The notes beneath the pieces were generated by a model that saw only the letters and a program-made list of their open reading frames with translations, ran no database searches and was not told where the DNA came from. Of a stretch of DNA of 47,532 nucleotides, positions 17,453 to 27,405 are shown piece after piece. This DNA comes from Promethearchaeota archaeon (GTDB lineage Archaea; Asgardarchaeota; Lokiarchaeia; Sigynarchaeales; SOKP01), in NCBI GenBank assembly GCA_014730295.1, contig WJIN01000011.1, forward strand, positions 1 to 47,532, in the 5' to 3' direction. The position numbers were made by a program, and so were the translations under genes. How positions within the stretch are numbered: position 1 is the stretch's first letter; the number at the start of each line of letters is the position of its first letter.

Positions 17453-19771
17453 ATGATCACTACAAGAGAGTCAATTAATTACCAATTCTCATTAATTTAT
17501 GGATACTCGTCACCAAACCTGGAGAATCTGATGGTTGGAGATATTATTAGTCCAGGTAATCTGACAAAGAATCTTATTAGGGATTTGACGAAGGATGTTA
17601 TAAAATATTTAACAGAATATAATGCTATGTTGAGAGATTATACGGGTTCAGAACTATACGCCGTGGAATTTGAGCTAATCAATTTCAACGAAAAAGCCGC
17701 AAGCACTAGAATATATCCTAAATCTATGATGTTAGTTCCTGGGACATATAAAGAATGTGAAAGTTTAATGCTTGCACTAAAACCTGAAACAGGGTATTTA
17801 AACGTTCATAAATCAAGTCAATCGATTAATGATATTAGTAAATTATTTTTCGAAGTGGAGGAATATGCTAACCATCCCGATCTCGATACTAACGAGACAA
17901 CACATGTCTATAATTTATTTGCCCAGAGATTTAGCAAAAAATTATATGGAGAATTATTAGAAGAGAAATGGAATAAAAAATTAATTGGTTTATCCGAGTC
18001 ATTACCCACTGATAAAGAACAATTAGACACATATAGTAAACTGAAATCCAGAATAGAGATAAATTTACACAAGAAACCCTTAGAATTAAATTTCACAGAG
18101 ATAGATTTTGATAAAATTAAAAATCCATTTGAAGGCAAGACTGCTCTTGAACACCTTAAATTTAGTATTACTGAACCAAGTGCGGGATTTGTTGCTGAAA
18201 AAACTCTGAAATTAGGATCTAATTTATTAAACTTAGCCAATTTCGGGACAATTGATGAATTTCAAGATAAACTAACATTCTATATTTTGAATAAGCTAAA
18301 GAATATTAAACTAATTACTCAAGATAATTGGGAAGAAAACAAAATAATTTCTCTAGTTGGAAAACATATTGAAGGCATTAAAACTCAATTTGAAAAACTT
18401 AATGCAAGCTGTCAGGATTTCTTAACTAGTGGAGTCAAGGGAAATTTAGATGAGATATTAATTAAATTAAAAGATTTCCTTGAAGAAAGCCTACAAAATG
18501 ATGATATAGACCTCAAGGAAATCTATCAGATTTTGAAAAATTTTATTAAAAGAATAATTACGGAAAAAGCAAATATTAGGGCTAATTTTTTAGAATCATC
18601 ATTTAATTATTTCTCGGAATTAATCAAAAGGTCTTTTGAAACGATTCTAAATAATTTACCACAATATCTCTTAAATATTAGGCTTAAAAACTTAATCCAG
18701 AGATTAGCTTTAAATCTTAAACAGAAATTTGAAAAAGAAGAAAAACCCGTGCGATTGCTAGGAAATAAATTTATAGATGAGTTAAAGGAATATCTGCTAA
18801 GAACTATTAAAATATATTCATTATTTCCTAAGAATGAGATAAAATTTGATAAACACATTATTCAAAAAAACTTTTCACGATTAATAATTAATCATTTGGA
18901 TGATTTTTTCAAGAATGTTAATTTAGGCATAAAAGAAATAATATCCTTTGCTGAAATAAATCTCAAGGAGGGATTAAACCAAATTAATTCCCATATTAGT
19001 AATTTTAAGAAATTTTCTGGGGAAATCCATTTTTTGTTGAGTTATATTTTAAGGTATTCAACAATCAACAGATTTCTGAAAGATATCCCTGACAAAGAAA
19101 TCTCTGATCCTGTTTCCTTCTCAACTAAATTTCATAGATTTCTTGAAAAAAGATTAGCGGGAATTAACCTCGAGTGGAAATCTCTGATTTTAGATTGGAT
19201 TAAAGATTATGCTAAATTGTTCTTCAAACTTGATATGAATAGAAATTGGACTTTATTTGAGATTTATACCGATTTTATAAATTACCTTGAAGAGAAAGAA
19301 ATTAAGGCAAGAGATACAGATAATTTTGTAAGTTTTTTGGATACATTTATTTCAAATATTGATGATCGCGAAGAAAAACACAATTTAATTAGATTATATG
19401 AACAATATAAATATTTTAGTGGGATTAAGACCGAATTTCCTAAATATCTTCGAAAAAAAATAGAGGAAGAAATTTCTACATTCAATATAGAATGGGAAAC
19501 GGGTTATAAATTTATTTTAATCTCCCCTGATAATAATGAGAATAGTTATTATGAATACTTAAAAGAGAATGAACTAAAATATTTTTCAGATCTAATACCC
19601 ATCCCATCAAGTTTAATCCTTAGACATCAATTTACTCATGAAGAATTAGATTTATTTAAGGGAGATTTATTTCAAGTTTTTACTTTTAAATATTGGGGAG
19701 AAGGAAATATTGCTTTTAATTTATCTGACAATTTTAAGAAAGTATATAGGGAGTGGATAAAAGAATTATGA
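17453..19771 (+). CDS. Large helical protein of unknown family (772 aa)
   Basis: I do not recognise this protein. About 150 N-terminal residues look globular, with SLIYGYSSPNLENLMVGD, YAVEFELINF and STRIYPKSMMLVPG suggesting an alpha/beta domain. The rest (about 180-680) is a long run of amphipathic Lys/Glu/Leu/Phe helices, and there is a shorter C-terminal domain (ETGYKFILISPDNN and onward). I see no transmembrane segment, P-loop or metal-binding cysteine set. ATG 17453 follows AT-rich DNA with a TATA-like run near 17399. It overlaps the next large gene by 4 bases, so the two are probably made in fixed proportion and work together, perhaps as a scaffold or tether (inference). Confidence 0.8.
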   Translation: MITTRESINYQFSLIYGYSSPNLENLMVGDIISPGNLTKNLIRDLTKDVIKYLTEYNAMLRDYTGSELYAVEFELINFNEKAASTRIYPKSMMLVPGTYKECESLMLALKPETGYLNVHKSSQSINDISKLFFEVEEYANHPDLDTNETTHVYNLFAQRFSKKLYGELLEEKWNKKLIGLSESLPTDKEQLDTYSKLKSRIEINLHKKPLELNFTEIDFDKIKNPFEGKTALEHLKFSITEPSAGFVAEKTLKLGSNLLNLANFGTIDEFQDKLTFYILNKLKNIKLITQDNWEENKIISLVGKHIEGIKTQFEKLNASCQDFLTSGVKGNLDEILIKLKDFLEESLQNDDIDLKEIYQILKNFIKRIITEKANIRANFLESSFNYFSELIKRSFETILNNLPQYLLNIRLKNLIQRLALNLKQKFEKEEKPVRLLGNKFIDELKEYLLRTIKIYSLFPKNEIKFDKHIIQKNFSRLIINHLDDFFKNVNLGIKEIISFAEINLKEGLNQINSHISNFKKFSGEIHFLLSYILRYSTINRFLKDIPDKEISDPVSFSTKFHRFLEKRLAGINLEWKSLILDWIKDYAKLFFKLDMNRNWTLFEIYTDFINYLEEKEIKARDTDNFVSFLDTFISNIDDREEKHNLIRLYEQYKYFSGIKTEFPKYLRKKIEEEISTFNIEWETGYKFILISPDNNENSYYEYLKENELKYFSDLIPIPSSLILRHQFTHEELDLFKGDLFQVFTFKYWGEGNIAFNLSDNFKKVYREWIKEL

Positions 19772-22152
19772 TAAGTGGAATTAAGAGGAAATCTACCGCC
19801 ATTGAAAGTGCATTTCGATATTTTCAAACTGTCGATCTAATTATATCACATTTTAAAAGAGAAGCAGATAAACAAAAGATTTTTGAATTATTAGATGAAA
19901 CTTTTACCCTGAAAGATCTTCTTATATCAACAGCTTCGATTCATATCTATCATAACCTTGGAATCAGGGTTGAGGAGGCGATAGATATTGAGAAGGGTAC
20001 AGTAGAATCCTCGAAAAAGCAAGAATTAATGGAAAAGAAGGTTATTTTTGATGAAATTAAGGAGCTTCTAAAAGATTCATTTCAATCCGAAATTGATATT
20101 TTATTCAGAATAATTGCCCTTGAAAATAAATTTATAGATTTATTGATTGAAATAAGAGACCCAAATATATTAGAGAGTCAGAGAGAGAGTGTGTTAGAGG
20201 AAATCGATAAATATCTCGAAAAAGAATTAAGATTAATTATATTAGATTATAAATCGTTTAATTTTTATGATCTGATGGGTGATCTTATAGGAATTAATAA
20301 TAATATTAAAAAGGAAATTTTCGAGGAAAGTGGGGATCTAAAAGAGCTTTCAATGGATCTAGAAAAGAGACTAAAAAAGAAGGAGAAAGAAGATAAATAC
20401 ATCGAATTATCCACATTAAATAAGATGATTGAGGAAATTAAGGAAAATTTTGAATTTAAATCTTATCAAGAATTAAAAATGCAAGCAATGCCAGTCAGGA
20501 TGATTAAAAAACGAATTATTAATTATGATATGGAACGCTTTCCTGTATCTGTTCCAGGATTAATTTCCTTCCGAGAAGCAAACGAACTAAAAAAGAATAT
20601 TATAGATAAAATAAAGGAAAATTTAGAAAAAAAAATTGATTATGAACATTTTGAGAATGAAATATTCACTTACATGAAAAAAGAGATTATAAAACAACTT
20701 AATACAAATCCTAATGATTTTGTTTATTTTCTTCAGAACTTAAATGAAGAGAGCTTTGAAGAAATAGTATATACCCTAAACAAATATGGAATTTTCAATA
20801 TTTTAGAAATTATAAACTTAAATGATGATATCGCAGAAGAAGTAAAAAAGAATATGATAAGATATAATATAAAAAAATTTGATATCATCCAATTAAATGA
20901 CAAGAAAAAAAACATTCTTGTAAACACGAAAAAAATATTAAATCAATTAGGAAATGAATACTTGGATATAAAACAAGAGGAAATTAAAGAATCCAATATA
21001 GTTGCTTTGCTGAAAGAGGAGAGGGATAAATATGAAGATTTATGGGATAAAATTGAAAAAGAAACTGGAAATAGCTATGTAGAACTCCGAGAATTTATCA
21101 GAAAAAAGGAAATCGTTGATAAGATTTTCCTGGATAAGCTCGGTTTGATAAATTATTCTCAAATTTTGATTTCATTAGATTTCGATAAAATAATTGATAA
21201 TTTGGTAAAGGATACTTATTATTATTTACTTTCAAAAATATTAAGACAACTCAGCAGAATCATTGAAGCATTTTTGAAAATAACAAATGAAAAGGCATTA
21301 TATCTGCTAGCCTTTAAAAAAATGTATAATGCAACAGAATCAGAAGAATGGATTTGGATTAAATTTGAAGAATTAATTATTCAACGTTTAAAAAATAGGC
21401 AAGAAGAGTTAGTTGTCTTATTTGATGCTGATAATAAACCTTTTCTTATTAATGGATTCATATTAGCACGATTAACTGAAACTTCGCTCGCCAAAGCAGT
21501 TAGCAAATTAAAAAATGAACCGAGTCCATTATATGAAGGAATAAAGCAGATTAAACTCAAAAAGGATTTAATTTCTCCAATATCCTATTGTTTAGCCTAT
21601 GATTTAGTTAAGAGATTTGAAGAATATGAGGATTTAAGGAAGTCCAGAGTAAGAAAAGCTTTAAAAGCAGAAGAGCAGAAAAAGGAAAAAATTCGAAAAG
21701 AAATTAGAAAAAGTCAGGAAAAGAGTACGCTCAACTGGATAGAAAGAAGGATAACCTCTTCATTAATGAGGATAAACAGTCCCGGTATTAATCCAAATCA
21801 GCTCTATTGGGAAGAAAAGGACACTAAAATTGCTTCAGATAATATCAAATTACATAGCGAGTTAGAGGGGGATACATTGGATTTATTTTGTGAATATTTT
21901 CTATTTGCGAGAGAAAAAATAAAGGAGCTTTATCCTGCTTTTAAATTACCCAGTCCAGAAAAAATAGAAAATGTTGTGAAAAATATCGCAAATAAAATAC
22001 TTCAAGATCGTATTGGCCAGATACCTAATAAGGAAGAAATTAATAATATGTTTGATGGAGAAAGATTTAAAATCGCACAAGAAATCGCAAAACGAATCGG
22101 TAAACTTCTTGATAAAGCGCTATATTCTAAATTTAAAGAAAATCGGAGATAA
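19768..22152 (+). CDS. Second large helical/coiled-coil protein of unknown family (794 aa)
   Basis: I do not recognise this protein either. It is nearly all helical and strongly charged, with Lys/Glu-rich segments near 200-240 and 630-665 likely to be coiled coils. No membrane span or nucleotide-binding motif is visible. I choose ATG 19768 because it forms an ATGA overlap with the preceding stop and follows GGGAGTGG at about 12 bases. GTG 19753 would place that site inside the gene. A small membrane protein follows 60 bases later on the same strand. Its size, pairing and proximity to a Roadblock gene suggest an Asgard-specific complex; there is no direct functional evidence. Confidence 0.8.
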   Translation: MISGIKRKSTAIESAFRYFQTVDLIISHFKREADKQKIFELLDETFTLKDLLISTASIHIYHNLGIRVEEAIDIEKGTVESSKKQELMEKKVIFDEIKELLKDSFQSEIDILFRIIALENKFIDLLIEIRDPNILESQRESVLEEIDKYLEKELRLIILDYKSFNFYDLMGDLIGINNNIKKEIFEESGDLKELSMDLEKRLKKKEKEDKYIELSTLNKMIEEIKENFEFKSYQELKMQAMPVRMIKKRIINYDMERFPVSVPGLISFREANELKKNIIDKIKENLEKKIDYEHFENEIFTYMKKEIIKQLNTNPNDFVYFLQNLNEESFEEIVYTLNKYGIFNILEIINLNDDIAEEVKKNMIRYNIKKFDIIQLNDKKKNILVNTKKILNQLGNEYLDIKQEEIKESNIVALLKEERDKYEDLWDKIEKETGNSYVELREFIRKKEIVDKIFLDKLGLINYSQILISLDFDKIIDNLVKDTYYYLLSKILRQLSRIIEAFLKITNEKALYLLAFKKMYNATESEEWIWIKFEELIIQRLKNRQEELVVLFDADNKPFLINGFILARLTETSLAKAVSKLKNEPSPLYEGIKQIKLKKDLISPISYCLAYDLVKRFEEYEDLRKSRVRKALKAEEQKKEKIRKEIRKSQEKSTLNWIERRITSSLMRINSPGINPNQLYWEEKDTKIASDNIKLHSELEGDTLDLFCEYFLFAREKIKELYPAFKLPSPEKIENVVKNIANKILQDRIGQIPNKEEINNMFDGERFKIAQEIAKRIGKLLDKALYSKFKENRR

Positions 22153-22212
22153 TAATAATTTTTTTTATAGAAATAATATTATATTCAATAAATCGATTGG
22201 AGATTAATTATC

Positions 22213-22485
22213 GTGTTAAGCATTTTCTCAAAAATTAATGCGTTTTTGAAGAATTTTAAAAATTCTTTATCAGAGATCCTTTTTGGATTTATCCTATTCT
22301 TTTTAGCTATTTCAGGATTAGCTATAGCTCTTTTATTACGATCCTCTGGTTTTGATGGAGGAACGATTGTATTTTTCAGCGTAATAACCGAGATTTTGGG
22401 TTTGGTTGTTTGTTATTTTCTTTTCAATAAGAAATACCTTACAGAAGAACCTCAGAGAGAAAAGAGAGATAAATATAAGAAATAG
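22213..22485 (+). CDS. Small two-span membrane protein
   Basis: The 90-residue protein has two hydrophobic helices at about 21-43 and 50-71 and a charged C-terminal tail (EEPQREKRDKYKK). It starts at GTG 22213, ten bases after a GGAG at 22199-22202. The sequence before the first span (SKINAFLKNFKNSL) is amphipathic. It sits just after the two large helical proteins on the same strand and could anchor them to the membrane (inference). No family recognised. Confidence 0.68.
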   Translation: MLSIFSKINAFLKNFKNSLSEILFGFILFFLAISGLAIALLLRSSGFDGGTIVFFSVITEILGLVVCYFLFNKKYLTEEPQREKRDKYKK

Positions 22486-22500
22486 TTAAATAATAGCCGA

Positions 22501-23214
22501 TTACATTACAAATCTTTCCCATTTCTGCGTATTAAATTTATGATTTAATAAATATTCTTTTAAATCATTTAATAAGATATCGGGACTATATTGCCAAGCA
22601 TGATTTTTGTTAAAAGAGATACATTTAACATTATCATATTTAAAAATTGATTTGACCAATAGCCCATAGGAGGCAACTTGGGGGAGAGAGTAAAGAAAAT
22701 TGCCTTCTGGTTTATAATCCACAATCTTAATGTTCTCTTCTTCGATTTTTATCAGATCAATATGTCCAGTAATATAGGTTCCATTCACCTTTTTCCAAAT
22801 GGGTACCTCAATTGCGATTGAAGTTGGATCTCGTATTAAAATATTTTTCAAGATAGGATCATGACCAGGATTTTCTCTAAGCTTATATTGTCTAAAATTT
22901 TGATACACTTCTTTAGCAAAGTGAGATAATTTGTAATCTGCATCAAACTTCAATATCTTTCCAGAGCGTATTAGTTGTTTACTGTAACTTCTTATATAAG
23001 CACCTTTAATTCCGTTTAATTTGAAGTTTGAAACACGGGGTATATTTTTCCTATTAAACAGAGTATTTGGAATCTTACCTCTATAAATCTCTATGAGAAA
23101 TTTTTTTAACTTCTCATAATCCTCACTCAATTGATTAATTTTCTCTAAACGTGTTTTATGATAATGAAAAGAATAACGTATATTTTGATGTAAAAAATCT
23201 TTACGCTTTAGCAT
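22501..23214 (-). CDS. PD-(D/E)XK (RecB/Cas4-like) nuclease-fold protein
   Basis: The 237-residue protein has the nuclease core in order: Glu136 in IAIEVPIW, Asp153 in GHIDLI, Asp166-Tyr-Lys168 in KIVDYKPE, and the RecB-family Gln179-x3-Tyr183 in QVASYG. All active-site residues are present, so it is probably an active DNase. The N-terminal 90 residues are basic and helical. The four-cysteine Fe-S set of Cas4 is absent, and there is no CRISPR array or cas gene nearby, so a DNA repair role is more likely than adaptation. It is convergent with the small membrane protein and lies downstream of tRNA-Arg. Confidence 0.8.
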   Translation of the reverse strand: MLKRKDFLHQNIRYSFHYHKTRLEKINQLSEDYEKLKKFLIEIYRGKIPNTLFNRKNIPRVSNFKLNGIKGAYIRSYSKQLIRSGKILKFDADYKLSHFAKEVYQNFRQYKLRENPGHDPILKNILIRDPTSIAIEVPIWKKVNGTYITGHIDLIKIEEENIKIVDYKPEGNFLYSLPQVASYGLLVKSIFKYDNVKCISFNKNHAWQYSPDILLNDLKEYLLNHKFNTQKWERFVM

Positions 23215-23381
23215 ATTATCAATAAAAAGTAAGATTTTCTTTTAATTAAATGGCTTATATTAAAGAATTATTAAGCAATTATAATTGTATCTAATGATTG
23301 CTATTAGAAGTCATTGAGTATAGTTCTGGATTTTTATTCATTTTAGATATTAAATTAGAATTCTTGGGAGTATTCGGGAAA

Positions 23382-23456
23382 CGGACCCGGCAGGATTCGA
23401 ACCTGCGACTTTCGGATTAGAAGTCCGACGCCCTATCCAGGCTAGGCTACGAGTCC
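23382..23456 (-). tRNA. tRNA-Arg (anticodon UCU)
   Basis: Read on the minus strand, a full cloverleaf forms. The acceptor GGACTCG pairs with CGGGTCC (one T-G pair), followed by discriminator G. The D arm begins GCC and has A14-G15. The anticodon stem is TCGGA/TCCGA around loop CTTCTAA, giving UCU with A37. The T arm is GCAGG-TTCGAAT-CCTGC. CCA is not encoded. G15 makes it a substrate candidate for the archaeosine transglycosylase encoded upstream. No intron is seen. Confidence 0.95.
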
Positions 23457-23477
23457 ATAAGAGTTCGGAGGATTTGA

Positions 23478-23490
23478 AGATATATAGTAA
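23478..23490 (-). promoter_or_regulatory. TATA box of tRNA-Arg
   Basis: The minus strand reads CTATATATC with its centre about 25-31 bases before the tRNA 5' end, the expected spacing for an archaeal TATA box. It indicates that tRNA-Arg has its own promoter and does not depend on read-through from trm5. Confidence 0.55.
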
Positions 23491-23577
23491 AATTACATCT
23501 TCTTCTATTAAAAAATGTTAAAGAAAATCTATAAATTTTATTATAAATGATGTAAGAGAGATGAAAAATGGAAAGGA

Positions 23578-24750
23578 TTATTTGAAATTTCCCTTTAGAT
23601 GGGTTTGATTTTTTCTTACAAAAGCATCAATAATGATCATATTAGATTTAGGAGAGTAGGATTTTACTATTTTCGCTCTAGAAATTTCATCTATATAATA
23701 ATTTAATCCTTCAATTTTCTCTTGAAATTTTTTTTTGGCTTTTTTTATAGTGTTAGGTTTTTCACTAAATAAATAAATATGTATTATTCCCCCCTTCGGA
23801 TTGATTAGATGACATGCTACGTTTAAAAAATATAAGGCATGTTCGGGTAAATTCATTATCACCCTATTTACTTTGTTTTTTAGCTTTATTCCGATTTTAT
23901 TATGGGGATTTATTAAATCTGCAACATCCATGTTGAATGGAAAGATTTCACCTCTTATATCATTTAATTGCAGGTTTTCTTTCATATATTCATATGCGTG
24001 AGGATTTTTATCGAATGCATAGATTTTAACCTTATGGAGTTTGGCAATTTGTATGCTAAAAGGTCCAACTCCTGCAAATAGATCGACAATTGTTTCAGCT
24101 TTTCGAATTTTTAAATGCGAAATCTTTCTTCTTTCATTTATCAATCTTGGAGTGAAAAAAGTTTTTTCAATATCAAGTTTAAATTGGCAATTATTTTCTC
24201 TGTGAATTGTTTCTGATTTCTTAAATCCCATTAAAAAGCGTAATTCCCGTGTCCTATAATCTCCAGATACTTTGCCAATTTTTTCGTAAACCGTTTTAAC
24301 ATTTTTGTTTACTTCTATTACTGCCATTGATATTTTCTTTTTAATTCTTTCATTATCTCCCAACTGTTCGATCTCGTTAAATTCAACTATAGCAATATCT
24401 CCAATAATATCATATGATTTTGGTATTAGGTCAAAATATTTCTCTGGGATTTTCCCTTCTAGAGCTTCTTCCAGGGTTTTATATTTATAATCTTTTCTTT
24501 TCTCACCATATTTTTTTACAACTTTAACATGTAATTTACCCTTTATTTGTTGTTTGAGATGTTCTATTTGATTCGGATTTATTTTTAATGGAAAAAAGAT
24601 ATTATTTCTCCCTTTCATTATTTTATATCGATCATTCAACATTTTATTGTTGGGATACAACTTACTTATCAAATCTATCAATTCTTGCGCCTCTCTCTTA
24701 TTCACCCGGAGATATAAGGTTTTTTCTCGGGAATTATTCATTTGAATCAA
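23578..24750 (-). CDS. trm5: tRNA (guanine37-N1)-methyltransferase, Trm5 family
   Basis: The 390-residue protein has an N-terminal substrate-binding part, a central segment from about 100 (IPEKYFDLIPKSYDIIGDIA, the D1 domain start in archaeal Trm5), and a Rossmann-fold SAM domain with VDLFAGVGPF at 222-231 and AFDKNP at 245-250. The catalytic NLPEHA is at 300-305. Trm5 forms m1G37 and so keeps the reading frame; the paralog Tyw2 has a similar fold but transfers aminocarboxypropyl groups. The overall length and NLP motif favour Trm5. The gene overlaps DUF371 by 17 bases and belongs to the AK6-tgtA-DUF371-trm5 operon. Confidence 0.9.
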   Translation of the reverse strand: MIQMNNSREKTLYLRVNKREAQELIDLISKLYPNNKMLNDRYKIMKGRNNIFFPLKINPNQIEHLKQQIKGKLHVKVVKKYGEKRKDYKYKTLEEALEGKIPEKYFDLIPKSYDIIGDIAIVEFNEIEQLGDNERIKKKISMAVIEVNKNVKTVYEKIGKVSGDYRTRELRFLMGFKKSETIHRENNCQFKLDIEKTFFTPRLINERRKISHLKIRKAETIVDLFAGVGPFSIQIAKLHKVKIYAFDKNPHAYEYMKENLQLNDIRGEIFPFNMDVADLINPHNKIGIKLKNKVNRVIMNLPEHALYFLNVACHLINPKGGIIHIYLFSEKPNTIKKAKKKFQEKIEGLNYYIDEISRAKIVKSYSPKSNMIIIDAFVRKNQTHLKGNFK

Positions 24751-25165
24751 CTTTCTTAAATATAATATCGAATTTATTTTGGGAATATCTAATCTTATTC
24801 ACTAGTTTTCTTGATAATTCTGAAGAGGATTTTGTACAATTTATTAGAATTGTCCGGTCGCAGATAAAACCACTCTTTCTGAATACCATATCTTTTTTAC
24901 TATTTAAATATAATTTTTTATGCCCAAATCCATAAAAAGAATCAAAAAGATCCTTATATCTGATTATTACTTCGACTTTTTTGCCTTTCTTTAGATATTT
25001 TTTAAAATTTGTGTCTAAATCGTAACAAGCTTTTGATGCTTTTATTCCTATAATACAATCTCCTTTTGGTGTAAGATAACTATCTTTGGTGATCTCTATC
25101 GTCGAATTATGGCTACATATAACATTTTTATGGCCTTGCGCGTGTAATTCATCCAAGATCATCAT
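24734..25165 (-). CDS. DUF371 family protein
   Basis: The 143-residue protein matches the archaeal DUF371 family. The diagnostic start is HAQGHKNVICSHNSTIEITK, with LTPKGDCIIGIKASKAC just after. The biochemical function is not established. Its ATG overlaps the tgtA stop as ATGA, and its end overlaps trm5 by 17 bases, so it is translationally tied to two tRNA modification enzymes. A role in tRNA modification or RNA binding is a fair guess from context. Confidence 0.85.
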   Translation of the reverse strand: MMILDELHAQGHKNVICSHNSTIEITKDSYLTPKGDCIIGIKASKACYDLDTNFKKYLKKGKKVEVIIRYKDLFDSFYGFGHKKLYLNSKKDMVFRKSGFICDRTILINCTKSSSELSRKLVNKIRYSQNKFDIIFKKVDSNE

Positions 25166-26799
25166 TCTTTCTCAAAAAAATCAATTATGTTATTAATTCT
25201 TCTGAATTCTTCTACTGGAATTTTATATTTAGAGCTTAAGGCTTCAAAAATCCTTTCATAAAGAGGATCTTTAAATTTTTCTTCTTCACCAAATTGGTTT
25301 ATGAATGTATCAGGGTTTAGGAAGGCTATTTTTTTGGATGTTTTATGTGTATTGATTATTGCAATAAAAATGTGAATATACTCATCAATATATTCTTCTT
25401 TATCAATTAAACTTAATGATATTGCCTCATGTTGTCCCATAGGATAGGTCTCTATTAATTCAATTGGAATTACTCCGAAAAATTTAGAAAAGAAAAGGAT
25501 ATGTAACTTTTCTCTCTGAATTGTGCTATTATTTATGTCTTTTAGCCATTTAATTATAGAGGGTGAGTTATTTCCTTTTATATCTAATTCTGGCAAGAAT
25601 ATTAGATATTTCACATCTTTTGGGATCCTATAACAACTTTTTATTCTTTTTTTATACCTCATAAATATAGGCCTTTGAATACTCTCAATAGAAGCAAATA
25701 ATCTTCCATGGGTTTTATAAATTTTCTCATATTTTTCAAATAATGCGAGATTCTTATCAATAACACTAAGACATTCATATAGTTTTGGGTGGGAACGGAC
25801 CCTCTGCTCAATTAATTCCCATAAATTTCCATCGTAAATTGCTTGTCGAATATTTTTTAGCTCTGTGTAAGAAAGATATAGATTATGCATTGCTAATAAT
25901 CGTGTTTTCTCACTATAATCACATCGTCTTACTTCATCGGGGGTGTACTTCGAACAAATTGGGCAATTACACGGAAATTCTTTCAGGTCATCTAATAATT
26001 TTGTGCCTGTGGAGGTGGTGAAGTATCTATTTTCTTTAGCATATAAAATATATGCGGCTGAATCCATAAGATCACATCCACAGGCAACGGCTAACGAAAA
26101 GAATTGCGGTAACCCTAATCCAAACATGTGAAGTGGTTTGTTGGAGATGATATGTCTCTTAACTGTTAATAAGATTTTTAAGACTTCATCAAATCTGTAA
26201 TCGAGAAAGAATTTCACTAATCCTCCGATTGCATATATTCCAAAATCTAATTTACTCATTTCTTTAGAACTTATTTCTAATAATTCTGGATATTTTGCCC
26301 CGTGTATAGGTCCAATCCAGCAACATTCTTTTGTCCTTCTCTGGAAGTTTGACTTGGCCCTATCCAAACTCGTTTCCATTTTCCTTTGCGCTTGATTGAA
26401 GCTATCACCAGGTTGCACAGGGATATCTAAAATTACGGGAAAGTCTGATCCTATATCTTCTTGAAATTTCTCTATTTCTTCAGCAGTTATATGAATATCT
26501 TTATCATTATACATATATTGTTGGAACGCTCCACTATCCGTGGCTATTAATCCCTTAAATCCTAAATAGTCATTTAAGCCTCGATCTAAAACCTTTTCTC
26601 TTTTTCCCTCATCTTGGTATATAATATATGAATTAGTAAAAATACAGTTAAATCCAATCTCTTTTATTAAAGCGGGTTTTACAATATTATCATATGGGTG
26701 AACGACGGGTATTAAATTTGGTGTAATTACTTCATAATCCTTATAGTTTAATTTTCCTATCCGACCTAAGGCTTCGGAATCTATTAATTCATATTCCAT
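25162..26799 (-). CDS. tgtA: Archaeosine tRNA-guanine transglycosylase
   Basis: The 545-residue enzyme exchanges G15 in the tRNA D-loop for preQ0, the first step to archaeosine. The catalytic aspartate lies in ATDSGAFQQY. GPIHGAKYPELLEIS and YAIGGLV shape the base pocket. The zinc site is C-x-C-x2-C in CNCPICSKY with the His of LLAMHNLY about 25 residues on. The C-terminal 180 residues are diverged and I cannot see a clear PUA domain. It lies 15 bases after AK6 and overlaps DUF371 by 4 bases. Confidence 0.93.
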   Translation of the reverse strand: MEYELIDSEALGRIGKLNYKDYEVITPNLIPVVHPYDNIVKPALIKEIGFNCIFTNSYIIYQDEGKREKVLDRGLNDYLGFKGLIATDSGAFQQYMYNDKDIHITAEEIEKFQEDIGSDFPVILDIPVQPGDSFNQAQRKMETSLDRAKSNFQRRTKECCWIGPIHGAKYPELLEISSKEMSKLDFGIYAIGGLVKFFLDYRFDEVLKILLTVKRHIISNKPLHMFGLGLPQFFSLAVACGCDLMDSAAYILYAKENRYFTTSTGTKLLDDLKEFPCNCPICSKYTPDEVRRCDYSEKTRLLAMHNLYLSYTELKNIRQAIYDGNLWELIEQRVRSHPKLYECLSVIDKNLALFEKYEKIYKTHGRLFASIESIQRPIFMRYKKRIKSCYRIPKDVKYLIFLPELDIKGNNSPSIIKWLKDINNSTIQREKLHILFFSKFFGVIPIELIETYPMGQHEAISLSLIDKEEYIDEYIHIFIAIINTHKTSKKIAFLNPDTFINQFGEEEKFKDPLYERIFEALSSKYKIPVEEFRRINNIIDFFEKE

Positions 26800-26814
26800 A
26801 TATCATCAAATTTT

Positions 26815-27405
26815 TTAATCGAAAAATTCGTTTAGACGATTATTTTTAGAAAGGTTGCATAGCCAATCAATTTTTCCAATTTCATAGTTTTTTATCTCGT
26901 CATCTTTTAGTATCTTTTTAATAATCTCTAATGCTTCATCGATTTTCTTTTTTGAAGTGTCAATTTCATATATAGGGCATTTAAGATCTTTTTCAAGAAT
27001 GTAATTGGTACTATTTCCTAAAATTTCTGCTTGAAGGTTTTCTATAACTTTAGATTCTTTATAACCCCTTTTCTCGAGTCTTTTCTTTAGAATATCTGGA
27101 TGGCATCTTAAAATTATGACTATATCAATAAATTTATTCGGAACTATATCAGCAAAATGTCCTTCAATAAAAAAAAAGTCATTTTGTTCATTTTGAGCTT
27201 TTTCTATTGCATCTATTAGATATGGGATTAATTTATCGAAATCTGCAATATAGGTGTCCCTTTTTTCATCATATTCCTCAATGAATTTTTCAGAATGAAC
27301 TAGTTGGTTAATTGAGATAAATTTAGAATCCAGAATTTTTGAGACCTTTTTGGTGAGGGTTGATTTCCCGCATCCGGGTGTTCCTGTAATTATTATAGTT
27401 TTCAT
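26815..27405 (-). CDS. AK6/Fap7-type adenylate kinase (ribosome maturation NTPase)
   Basis: The 196-residue P-loop protein has GTPGCGKST at 8-16, FIEGHFADIVP and a lid-like RGYKESKVIENLQAEIL, the arrangement of the AK6/hCINAP/Fap7 family. Homologs have adenylate kinase/ATPase activity and act with uS11 in the last steps of small-subunit maturation. It is the first gene of the operon leading to tgtA, DUF371 and trm5. tRNA-Ile lies about 110 bases upstream on the same strand, so RNA maturation functions are grouped here. Confidence 0.88.
   Translation of the reverse strand: MKTIIITGTPGCGKSTLTKKVSKILDSKFISINQLVHSEKFIEEYDEKRDTYIADFDKLIPYLIDAIEKAQNEQNDFFFIEGHFADIVPNKFIDIVIILRCHPDILKKRLEKRGYKESKVIENLQAEILGNSTNYILEKDLKCPIYEIDTSKKKIDEALEIIKKILKDDEIKNYEIGKIDWLCNLSKNNRLNEFFD

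Noticed and set aside
22501..23214. Cas4 and a CRISPR system
   Set aside because: The nuclease has the RecB-type core but no four-cysteine cluster, and no direct-repeat array or cas gene was seen in the window.
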